Origin: a virus
Virus record (IMG/VR): IMGVR_UViG_3300033144_000144
Location: 1 to 61,941 of that record
DNA: 61,941 nt
Strand: one strand, 5' to 3'
The notes under the pieces were generated by a model. It ran no database searches. It saw nothing but the letters and a program-made list of their open reading frames with translations, and was not told where the DNA came from. Below, piece after piece: positions 6,574 through 12,629 of the stretch. Made by a program: the position numbers and the translations under genes. The stretch's first letter is position 1. Each line of letters begins with the position of its first letter.

Positions 6574-7011
6574 ATGGGATACAACACAGACTGGAATGGG
6601 TACTTGGAGACAAGTCGACCATTCACCGAAAGCGAGATTAATCAGTGGACAGAGATGGCTGAAACAAGGCACGATAGCGAGTACCATTATGGTAACTCAC
6701 AAAGGGAATACCCATCAATATGGTGCGACTTTGAAATCAGTAATCAGGAAGGTACTGGAGTCTTCCAGTGGAACGGAAGTGAAAAAACCTATGAAGGTTT
6801 AGGATGGATTAAATACTTCCTTAACTGGACAATGAAACTTGATGAACCAATGGTGGTGAAAGGTAGGTTTGATTGGGAAGGTGAAGAAGAAGGTGATGAA
6901 GGAGTAGTTATAGTAGAACGCAAAGATAGAGACTACATCATCCATATTGGTGAGGTAGAAAAACATTACCACAAAGTGATGAAGGCACATACTCTGATGA
7001 GACTTAAGTAG
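6574..7011 (+). CDS. Early protein of unknown function, 145 aa
   Basis: 145 residues, rich in Trp, Tyr and acidic residues (GYNTDWNGYLETSRPFTESEINQW; FDWEGEEEGDEGVVIVERKDRDYIIHIGEV), probably an alpha/beta fold. The last eight codons and the stop (about 6988-7011) are the same bases as the first part of hammerhead ribozyme 3, so this gene's end is both coding and catalytic RNA. No family is recognised. Confidence 0.85.
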   Translation: MGYNTDWNGYLETSRPFTESEINQWTEMAETRHDSEYHYGNSQREYPSIWCDFEISNQEGTGVFQWNGSEKTYEGLGWIKYFLNWTMKLDEPMVVKGRFDWEGEEEGDEGVVIVERKDRDYIIHIGEVEKHYHKVMKAHTLMRLK

Positions 7012-7043
7012 TCGAAACTACTCCAGCTGGAGTAGTCAGTATG
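6988..7043 (+). ncRNA. Type I hammerhead ribozyme 3 (overlaps the 3' end of a gene)
   Basis: Stem I is CATACT (6988-6993) with AGTATG (7038-7043). CTGATGA is at 6994-7000. Stem II is GACT-TAAGT-AGTC (7001-7013), followed by GAAA at 7014-7017. Stem III is CTACTCC-AGCT-GGAGTAG (7018-7035). TC is at 7036-7037, with the cut after C7037 and a 27-nt leader before ATG 7065. The 5' half encodes the last residues and TAG stop (7009-7011) of the upstream gene, so a terminating ribosome would sit on the core. Confidence 0.92.
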
Positions 7044-7064
7044 AATTTAAATAATAACACACAA

Positions 7065-7553
7065 ATGAAAAAGTACATTGTAATAGATACTTGGAATGGT
7101 GAAGGTTACTCCGACCAAAATGGAGTAGATACCAAGCAGTTTCAGTATAAAAAGTCAGCATTTAAATATGCTTATGACAGAACCTTAAGTAATGCTGATG
7201 GAGATGCAGATTTAGTTTGCAGATATTCAGATGAAGAATCTGATAGTGAACACTGGTCACCAGTTAAAAGAGATGCTGATGGAGATGGATTCTATTGGGA
7301 TACCTATGATGATAATTCAGGTAGCTATCAAGTTTATGAGATTAAAGATGCATATGCAGTTATGATACTATGCAACACAAACGAAGTTTATATGCTTACT
7401 GAAGATGAGTACATCGACAGAAAAAATGAATTGTATGAAGATTATGCTTCAGCTGAATATACAGATGAAATATATGAAGAAGAAAATGGTGATTCTTTTT
7501 ATCCAGCAATAGATGATTATGACTACCAATTTAGATTAATTAAAAACCTATAA
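7065..7553 (+). CDS. Early acidic protein of unknown function, 162 aa
   Basis: The start is set at ATG 7065 (MKKYIVIDTWNGEGYSDQNG). An earlier in-frame ATG at 7041 lies inside stem I of ribozyme 3, right after the cut site, and is less likely. The protein is strongly acidic (DADGDGFYWDTYDDNSGSYQ; EDYASAEYTDEIYEEENGD), a composition common in DNA-mimic and other host-interaction proteins, though no such function is shown. It ends 2 nt before the lipoprotein gene. Confidence 0.8.
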   Translation: MKKYIVIDTWNGEGYSDQNGVDTKQFQYKKSAFKYAYDRTLSNADGDADLVCRYSDEESDSEHWSPVKRDADGDGFYWDTYDDNSGSYQVYEIKDAYAVMILCNTNEVYMLTEDEYIDRKNELYEDYASAEYTDEIYEEENGDSFYPAIDDYDYQFRLIKNL

Positions 7554-7555
7554 AA

Positions 7556-7738
7556 ATGAAAAAGACAATAATAATATTCTCTGCAATAATCACATTGAGT
7601 AGTTGTGGAATGATGAACAAGTTATCTGATGAGCAATTACATCAAAGAAATAAAATTGATTATGAGATGTCAAAACTTTGGAATGAATACCAAGTAAAGA
7701 ACGACTCTTTACTAATTGAATACTATAAAATTAAATAG
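7556..7738 (+). CDS. Small phage-encoded lipoprotein, 60 aa
   Basis: The N-terminus MKKTIIIFSAIITL followed by SSCG is a textbook lipoprotein signal peptide with lipobox L14-S-S-C17. After signal peptidase II cleavage, Cys17 would be lipidated, leaving a 44-residue helical, charged domain. It lies in the early operon, immediately downstream of another early gene. A membrane-anchored early phage lipoprotein could block receptor use or DNA entry by a second phage, as the T5 lipoprotein does. This is an analogy from placement and architecture, not sequence similarity. Confidence 0.8.
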   Translation: MKKTIIIFSAIITLSSCGMMNKLSDEQLHQRNKIDYEMSKLWNEYQVKNDSLLIEYYKIK

Positions 7739-7740
7739 AT

Positions 7741-8079
7741 ATGGAAATGAAAATTATGAGATTAAGCGAAGTAACATTTGAGATGTTACAGAACCAGTAT
7801 CCTGAATGCTACAAATCAAAATTCGGCAGAGGTGTAACAATGCCAAATGCAGATGACTCACAAAGAGTAATATCTAATGAGGATGCGTTAACACACTACA
7901 AAGAATTAATGATTGGCATGTGGGGAGATGTAATGATTCAATTAAATCCTGAAAGTTTCACTTGGTTTGACCGAGTACAGATTCAGGATGCAAACTTCAA
8001 AGATGCACGAAGAAGATTTACAGAACACAAAGCCGAAGTCATTGCTGACTGGAGCAAAAAAGGATACAATACCGATTAG
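7741..8079 (+). CDS. Early protein of unknown function, 112 aa
   Basis: 112 residues, start at ATG 7741 just after the lipoprotein stop. It is soluble and mixed alpha/beta, with the C-terminal helical part DARRRFTEHKAEVIADWSKKGYNTD. No domain is recognised. A 110-nt gap with an RNA-like fold follows it. Confidence 0.75.
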   Translation: MEMKIMRLSEVTFEMLQNQYPECYKSKFGRGVTMPNADDSQRVISNEDALTHYKELMIGMWGDVMIQLNPESFTWFDRVQIQDANFKDARRRFTEHKAEVIADWSKKGYNTD

Positions 8080-8091
8080 TTTGTGTGTGAA

Positions 8092-8168
8092 GAAGGTTTA
8101 ATTCACCTTCCTACCTTAACCTCAATGCGTAAATGCATTGGGGATTTGGTGGTAGAGGGATGTTCCTC
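8092..8168 (+). ncRNA. Structured intergenic RNA of unknown class
   Basis: The 110-nt gap before the gene at 8190 folds on paper into three helices. They are GAAGGT/ACCTTC (8092-8097 with 8105-8110), CTACC (8111-8115) with GGTAG (8151-8155) enclosing a 9-bp stem CCTCAATGC/GCATTGGGG (8120-8128 with 8135-8143), and GAGG/CCTC (8155-8158 with 8165-8168). It is not a hammerhead: CTGATGA and GAAA are missing. It sits at the same kind of gene junction as the four ribozymes. It could be another processing element or a weak terminator. I could not fit it to twister, HDV-like or pistol patterns. Confidence 0.45.
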
Positions 8169-8189
8169 GCAAAATTAAATTAAATTATT

Positions 8190-8648
8190 ATGGCAAAAAG
8201 AATTGCAAATTTCAATGTATCTGACCACTTATCCAGTCAGATAGAATACTTTCAGAAAAACAAAGGAGAGTATCAAGAAAACTTTACCAATGGATTTGAT
8301 GACAGAAGTTTAGATCTAATTACTGACAAAGAGATACAAGATTATTTCTTTTCAGCTGATAGTGAAGAACACCATTATCACTGGGAAGACTTCCTCTATG
8401 ATTTAGAAGAAGAATTCAGTCAGTACATAGGTAAAGTAGTTTCTGTTGAAGGAAGAAATATGGGCTGGAATAATAAAACTGGCTACAAGACATTTCAAAT
8501 TGAATCTACTGAAGATATCTTCAGACAGATAGCACCTGAATGTGACTTGACTTTTTCAATAGACAAAGTAGATAACAAAGAATATGAGGTGGTCATAGCA
8601 CATCACGACTCACCAATGGGAGAAAATTATAACTTAAAAATTAAATAG
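8190..8648 (+). CDS. Early protein of unknown function, 152 aa
   Basis: 152 residues, acidic in the middle (SADSEEHHYHWEDFLYDLEEEFSQYIG), followed by a beta-rich half (VVSVEGRNMGWNNKTGYKTFQIES) and a C-terminal EVVIAHHDSPMGENYNL. No membrane segment and no recognised family. It is followed 2 nt later by a membrane protein gene. Confidence 0.85.
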   Translation: MAKRIANFNVSDHLSSQIEYFQKNKGEYQENFTNGFDDRSLDLITDKEIQDYFFSADSEEHHYHWEDFLYDLEEEFSQYIGKVVSVEGRNMGWNNKTGYKTFQIESTEDIFRQIAPECDLTFSIDKVDNKEYEVVIAHHDSPMGENYNLKIK

Positions 8649-8650
8649 AT

Positions 8651-8890
8651 ATGGCAATTAAAAGACATCCAAAAGACAGAGGATATGGTTACAAGAAATC
8701 ATATAACTATGAGCAATCGATAGCTGAACACGAAGATTTAGAACCAACAAAAGAAGACTGGGCAAAGTTAAGGGAGAGAATGCCTTCACTGATATGTGAG
8801 TCACTAATCTTTGGATTTGGGGCTGGTACATTCCTTCTGATTATAGCTTCGATAATCATCGGAGTATTGAACCTATTACACACATTATAA
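8651..8890 (+). CDS. Small membrane protein, 79 aa
   Basis: The 50-residue hydrophilic N-terminal part (KRHPKDRGYGYKKSYNYEQ...) is followed by one strong C-terminal membrane segment (LIFGFGAGTFLLIIASIIIGV, about residues 52-73). It is likely an inner-membrane tail-anchored protein with a cytoplasmic head. Its position in the early operon suggests a host-directed function, but none can be assigned. Confidence 0.8.
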   Translation: MAIKRHPKDRGYGYKKSYNYEQSIAEHEDLEPTKEDWAKLRERMPSLICESLIFGFGAGTFLLIIASIIIGVLNLLHTL

Positions 8891-8948
8891 ACACAAAAGT
8901 TTGGTTATTTAATATATTTAAACTATTATTGTACAAAATTTAAACATT

Positions 8949-9185
8949 ATGACAGAGCAACAATACCATTCTCTTACAAGATATCTTGCAGAGGAAACTG
9001 CACACCATAAGTTTGGTGAGGATGCAGTACACTACAACTCCAGCACTGGAGAACACGAATTCACACATCACGCTGAAAAATTTATTAGAGATGAAATTAG
9101 TAATCTTGAATTTCTGTTTGAGGTGTATGATGTGAAACCTAAATTAAGTTTAATTAAAAGAATAAAAAAATGGCTGAAAAATTAA
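8949..9185 (+). CDS. Early protein of unknown function, 78 aa
   Basis: 78 residues with a His- and Glu-rich N-terminus (SLTRYLAEETAHHKFGEDAVHYNSS) and a basic C-terminus (LSLIKRIKKWLKN). It overlaps the next gene by 16 nt in another frame. The 58-nt gap upstream shows only A/T-rich leader sequence. Function unknown. Confidence 0.75.
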   Translation: MTEQQYHSLTRYLAEETAHHKFGEDAVHYNSSTGEHEFTHHAEKFIRDEISNLEFLFEVYDVKPKLSLIKRIKKWLKN

Positions 9186-9538
9186 TTGACAAAGTAGATG
9201 ATGGATTCAACTACTTTAGTTACCGATTAGAAGAATTAAAGACAGATGATGTGTACTACATAAAAGCATTTATGAAGTACATTGAATCTCTTGAATCAAA
9301 ACTATCTAAAGTTAGTAAAGACTACAGAAACACATTAAATGATTATCAGTCACCTATGTGGCTGATGACATACAATGATGTTGTTGGAGGATCTACACAC
9401 GAGGTAGTTACAAATGATCCCCAGTTATATCTCAAGAGACTTAACAGAGACAGAGTAGCTGATGGTGAATTACCTGATACGATGGATGAATTCACCAAGA
9501 CCTTAATCAAATTAGAAACCTTTAAAAAATCAAAATAA
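9170..9538 (+). CDS. Early protein of unknown function, 122 aa
   Basis: 122 residues. The N-terminal half is predicted coiled coil or helical (YRLEELKTDDVYYIKAFMK, SLESKLSKVSKDYRNTL), the C-terminal half mixed. It overlaps the gene upstream by 16 nt and its stop shares one base with the next start (TAATG). No family is recognised. Confidence 0.75.
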   Translation: MAEKLIDKVDDGFNYFSYRLEELKTDDVYYIKAFMKYIESLESKLSKVSKDYRNTLNDYQSPMWLMTYNDVVGGSTHEVVTNDPQLYLKRLNRDRVADGELPDTMDEFTKTLIKLETFKKSK

Positions 9539-9801
9539 TGAGAGAAGTAAAGATTAGTAGTCGTACTATATACTCCAAGACTTGTGAGATATATATTGAA
9601 ATTCCAAAAGACATACCTCAAGATAAAGTATCAGACTGGTTATTCGAAAACGAAATAAAGTGGACTGATGCTATCGACAATGCAAATGGCGAAGCAGTTT
9701 TAGACTTCGGATTTGGATTAGATGATGGTATGGAAGATAAGAATTCTGAACACGAGATGAGATTTGACATCGTAGGTGAAAACTATGGTGGACATATTTA
9801 A
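9538..9801 (+). CDS. Early protein of unknown function, 87 aa
   Basis: 87 residues: a basic beta-strand N-terminus (REVKISSRTIYSKTCEIYIEI) and an acidic C-terminal half (LDFGFGLDDGMEDKNSEHEM). Its stop at 9799-9801 is immediately followed by hammerhead ribozyme 4. No recognised domain. Confidence 0.75.
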   Translation: MREVKISSRTIYSKTCEIYIEIPKDIPQDKVSDWLFENEIKWTDAIDNANGEAVLDFGFGLDDGMEDKNSEHEMRFDIVGENYGGHI

Positions 9802-9857
9802 ATACTCTGATGAGCCAATGAGATTTTGGCGAAACTGGTAGCAATACCAGTCAGTAT
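9802..9857 (+). ncRNA. Type I hammerhead ribozyme 4
   Basis: Stem I is ATACT (9802-9806) with AGTAT (9853-9857). It can extend through a 3-nt AAA bulge into TATTTAA/TTAAATA (9795-9801 with 9861-9867). CTGATGA is at 9807-9813. Stem II is GCCAA/TTGGC (9814-9830), followed by GAAA at 9831-9834. Stem III is CTGGTA-GCAA-TACCAG with a GNRA loop (9835-9850). TC is at 9851-9852, with the cut after C9852 and a 23-nt leader before ATG 9876. Confidence 0.92.
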
Positions 9858-9875
9858 AAATTAAATAAAATCGTT

Positions 9876-10604
9876 ATGCCTAATTATGTTTATTGTGGGA
9901 TATCTCCCACTAAAGATTTGACTCCTGAACAAATCGAGATAGCAAAAAAGATTCAGGAAGCTGGAGGATTATGTAGATATTATGTACCAAGACCAGCTGA
10001 ATTAGATAAGACTACTTCACCAACAAGAGTAGTTAGTGATGAAGAGTATCACAAAGCAATGAAACTCAATGAGACTGAAAAATTTAAATCTTATCCTATT
10101 ACAAGGGAGATGCAAAAGTCTTTATTGAAAGCACATAACTTTGACAATTGGTACGATTGGTCACACTATCACTGGGGAACAAAGTGGGGAGATTGTGACT
10201 TCGATATAGACTGGAATAAAGATGGAACTCACTTCGAAATGAGGTTTGATACTGCTTGGTCACCAATTGCTTTAGAAATTATTATTATGTTTGCTAAAGA
10301 TTTCCCTGATTTCACTTACTGGTGGGAAGAAGAACAAGGATGGGGAGGAGAATGCGACTACACTAATGGAGAAGAGTCAAGATATATGGAGTATGATATT
10401 CCAAACTGGACTGATGAAGAAGAAGTAGAGATCTCGCATAAAGGAAAGCTAATAGTTACTACGCTGACTAAACTTGCAGACCAGCATCCTAACTATGATA
10501 ATGGTACTGGATACTATTTAGATTATGGTCACGAATATGCTGGTAAGACAAGAATCGAAGCACTGGAATATGTGATGAAAAATTATGAGAAAGAAAATGT
10601 TTAG
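9876..10604 (+). CDS. Api92/DUF1281-like ferredoxin-fold protein
   Basis: 242 residues. The segment from about 80 to 160 resembles the ferredoxin-like Api92/YubB (DUF1281) family found on phages and plasmids: NWYDWSHYHWGTKWGDCDFD, then FDTAWSPIALEIIIMFAKDFPDFTY with the characteristic TAWSP and FPD, and an aromatic, acidic stretch. The biochemical role of the family is not established. It follows ribozyme 4 and overlaps the next gene by 8 nt. Confidence 0.75.
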   Translation: MPNYVYCGISPTKDLTPEQIEIAKKIQEAGGLCRYYVPRPAELDKTTSPTRVVSDEEYHKAMKLNETEKFKSYPITREMQKSLLKAHNFDNWYDWSHYHWGTKWGDCDFDIDWNKDGTHFEMRFDTAWSPIALEIIIMFAKDFPDFTYWWEEEQGWGGECDYTNGEESRYMEYDIPNWTDEEEVEISHKGKLIVTTLTKLADQHPNYDNGTGYYLDYGHEYAGKTRIEALEYVMKNYEKENV

Positions 10605-10893
10605 GTTAATTAGACAAGAGAAGCTGAAGTCGAAACCTGATGTAGATTATATCAGGTTTCTTCAGCAACTTACCGACAGAGAAAATGTTAAAGCATTCCT
10701 ATCCGAATATAAGCAAACTAAACATTTAGAAAAGCTACGCAAAGCCAATGTAATTGAATTAAATGACTACTTTAATTATAGTGGTAAGCGAGAAGAGAAC
10801 GGAAGAATAACAAAGAAACCAATTGAATATCAGGATAAAAAAACTATCACGATAATCAATGATATGAGTAAATATAAATTTAATAAAAATTAG
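10597..10893 (+). CDS. Small basic protein of unknown function, 98 aa
   Basis: ATG 10597 (MFRLIRQEKLKSKPDVDYI) is preferred. A start at 10585 would overlap the upstream gene more, and both are possible. The protein is helical and Lys-rich, with repeated short charged helices (FLQQLTDRENVKAFLSEYK). It ends one base before the DUF1599-like gene. No family recognised. Confidence 0.7.
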   Translation: MFRLIRQEKLKSKPDVDYIRFLQQLTDRENVKAFLSEYKQTKHLEKLRKANVIELNDYFNYSGKREENGRITKKPIEYQDKKTITIINDMSKYKFNKN

Positions 10894-10894
10894 T

Positions 10895-11176
10895 ATGAAA
10901 AAAACCACTGAAGAATTAATCAAAGAAGTAGGGAGAGAAGTAGTTATGTTGCTACTTGAAAAGAACAAAGCGTATGGCGATACTGCCAACAAGCCCCCTA
11001 AAATATTTTCAAAGCTATCAGCAAAGGAAGGTATCCTTGCAAGGATCGATGACAAGTTAAGTAGGATCAAGCAAGTAGGTATCAATGACAAAACAGAAGA
11101 CACTTTGCTGGATCTTATTGGCTACCTTATATTGTATAGAGTACAATGTAAGATGGAAGAAATTAAAAAAAGTTAA
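10895..11176 (+). CDS. DUF1599-like (nucleotide-modification-associated) small protein
   Basis: 93 residues with the family pattern LLLEKNKAYGDTANKPPKIFSK, then EGILARIDDKLSRIKQ, then EDTLLDLIGYLILYRV. This matches the all-helical DUF1599 type, related in fold to MazG-like nucleotide pyrophosphohydrolases and common near nucleotide-metabolism genes in phages. A role in nucleotide pools or DNA modification is a family-level inference. It is the last gene before the second plus-strand promoter. Confidence 0.75.
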   Translation: MKKTTEELIKEVGREVVMLLLEKNKAYGDTANKPPKIFSKLSAKEGILARIDDKLSRIKQVGINDKTEDTLLDLIGYLILYRVQCKMEEIKKS

Positions 11177-11182
11177 ACATAA

Positions 11183-11214
11183 TTTGCTCAAGTAATACTA
11201 AAGTATTATCTTTG
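11183..11214 (+). promoter_or_regulatory. Candidate promoter of the replication genes
   Basis: TTTG at 11183-11186 and a perfect TATCTTTG at 11207-11214 are separated by 20 nt, the same spacing as the early promoter at 5259-5290. A leader of about 110 nt follows before ATG 11332. It contains a hairpin, GTGTGT (11234-11239) with ACACAC (11265-11270), and an inner GTAG/CTAC pairing. Confidence 0.75.
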
Positions 11215-11331
11215 ACAACTAATAAAAATTAAGGTGTGTAATGGTAGTAGCGTAATTATCTACAACACACTTAATAAGAGAGAAATCATTTGCGAACCAA
11301 ACTCTTGCCTTATTTTTCTAAATTCAATTAA

Positions 11332-11625
11332 ATGAAAAAAAATATTTTCGATGCGTATGCGTTAGCAATCGCAAAGCAATTTCATCTGTCACTCGATCAG
11401 ATGTTTACCAAGACTAAAAGAAGAGAGGTAGTAGATGCAAGACAAATGTTATACTATCTCTGTATGGAAAGACCAATTCGTATATCCTACATACAAAGAT
11501 TTATGGAGGATGCTGGATTAAGCGTATGCCACTCTACTATTATACATGGTTACAAGAAAGCAAAGGAGACTATAGATAAAGATAAAGACTTTAAAGATAT
11601 AGTAACTCAACTTCAGGATGTATAA
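11332..11625 (+). CDS. Stand-alone DnaA domain IV-like DNA-binding protein
   Basis: 97 residues. The run REVVDARQMLYYLCMERP (about 31-48) and later CHSTIIHGYKKAKETI (66-81) match the helix-turn-helix of DnaA domain IV, where VDARQIAMYL and HSTVIHA carry the basic loop and signature helix. The AAA+ ATPase part of DnaA is absent. It probably recognises a specific DNA site. The GTGTCRA/TTGACAC iterons are candidate targets (inference). It is first in the replication operon, after a long structured leader. Confidence 0.8.
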   Translation: MKKNIFDAYALAIAKQFHLSLDQMFTKTKRREVVDARQMLYYLCMERPIRISYIQRFMEDAGLSVCHSTIIHGYKKAKETIDKDKDFKDIVTQLQDV

Positions 11626-12025
11626 TTTAGAAGACATATTTACTCAAGCCGAAGCTGATGCATCAGGGATACAGATTACAATGCTCAATGGGAAAAGCAT
11701 TGTAAACTATGGTGTAAAGATTCAGAAGTTTCCATCCAAGATCGAGATACTTAATTGTGGTCGAAGTGGAGATTACTTTAACGAATGCAACGATGATGAG
11801 TATAAACTTTTCTTCAAGTACGGATGGAGAGAAGGTGCATTAAGATTATCATTATCCAATTATAAACGGAAGTTAGATATGATTGAAGAAAAAATCAGGA
11901 CTGAAGTTAACACAAGGAAAAATGATAAGCACATTCAACGACTTAAAACGAGTCGAGAAAAATTATTAATTAAATATAGTAACAGAAATCGTAAATTAAA
12001 TTTATTAAACAATGGGACAAAGTAA
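11618..12025 (+). CDS. Protein of unknown function, 135 aa
   Basis: 135 residues, overlapping the preceding gene by 8 nt and the following by 14 nt. The N-terminal half is mixed alpha/beta with two cysteines (LNCGRSGDYFNECNDDEY). The C-terminal half is a long basic coiled coil (LDMIEEKIRTEVNTRKNDK...RLKTSREKLLIKYSNRNRK). It may be an accessory factor to recombination or replication, judging only by its neighbours. Confidence 0.75.
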   Translation: MYNLEDIFTQAEADASGIQITMLNGKSIVNYGVKIQKFPSKIEILNCGRSGDYFNECNDDEYKLFFKYGWREGALRLSLSNYKRKLDMIEEKIRTEVNTRKNDKHIQRLKTSREKLLIKYSNRNRKLNLLNNGTK

Positions 12026-12629
12026 GAAAAACAATTTCAAGGATTTATCTTCCATATCTATTGCAGATAAAACAGATAAGAAAGGAAAGTTTAGCTATTT
12101 ATCTTGGGCTACTGCTTGGTCGATGATCAAGACAGAACATCCTGATGCACAAAGAACAGTGTATGAATCTGAACATACTGGACTTAACTTCTTTACAGAT
12201 GGTAAGTCAGCATATGTGAAGGTAGGTATTACTATTGATGGTATGGAACACATAGATTACCTACCAGTAATGGACTATCGTAATAATTCTATTCCAATTG
12301 ATAAGGTAACATCAATGGATGTAAACACTGCAATTCAAAGATCAACTGCAAAAGCTATTGCTATGCATGGATTAGGTTTATCATTATGGATTGGTGAAGA
12401 CACAATGATGGTGGCTAAACCTACTGCACAAGCAGTGGCTAAAACACCAGTGCCACCAAAGAAAATTACCACAATGGAATTAAATATTGGTGATGAGAAT
12501 TGGGATAAAGTTATTAAGTACATAGTAGCTAATAAACAATTAGGGCTACCTAAAATTGTAAAGCAACTGGAAGCCAAGTACAAGATAAAAGCAGTAGTAA
12601 AAAAGGAATTATCAAAACATATTAAATAA
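12012..12629 (+). CDS. DUF1071/Sak-type single-strand annealing protein
   Basis: 205 residues with the family features FSYLSWATAWSMIKTEHPDA, a beta-sheet core (AYVKVGITIDGMEHIDYLPVMDYRN) and VNTAIQRSTAKAIAMHGLGLSLW. These match phage annealases of the DUF1071 group, which pair complementary single strands during recombination-dependent replication. After about residue 135 comes a Pro/Ala linker and a small helical C-terminal domain. It is directly followed (TAATG) by a PD-(D/E)XK exonuclease, the usual partner. Confidence 0.85.
   Translation: MGQSKKNNFKDLSSISIADKTDKKGKFSYLSWATAWSMIKTEHPDAQRTVYESEHTGLNFFTDGKSAYVKVGITIDGMEHIDYLPVMDYRNNSIPIDKVTSMDVNTAIQRSTAKAIAMHGLGLSLWIGEDTMMVAKPTAQAVAKTPVPPKKITTMELNIGDENWDKVIKYIVANKQLGLPKIVKQLEAKYKIKAVVKKELSKHIK

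Noticed and set aside
7041-7064. Earlier start (ATG 7041) for the 162-aa acidic protein
   Set aside because: It lies in stem I of ribozyme 3 only 3 nt after the cut; the ATG at 7065 has the regular 27-nt leader.
7626-7633. CTGATGAG as a further hammerhead core
   Set aside because: Inside the lipoprotein coding region; no pairable stem II followed by GAAA and no stem III.
8092-8168. Fifth hammerhead, HDV-like or twister ribozyme
   Set aside because: No CTGATGA or GAAA, and I could not lay out the five HDV pairings or the conserved twister loops. Kept only as an unclassified RNA fold.
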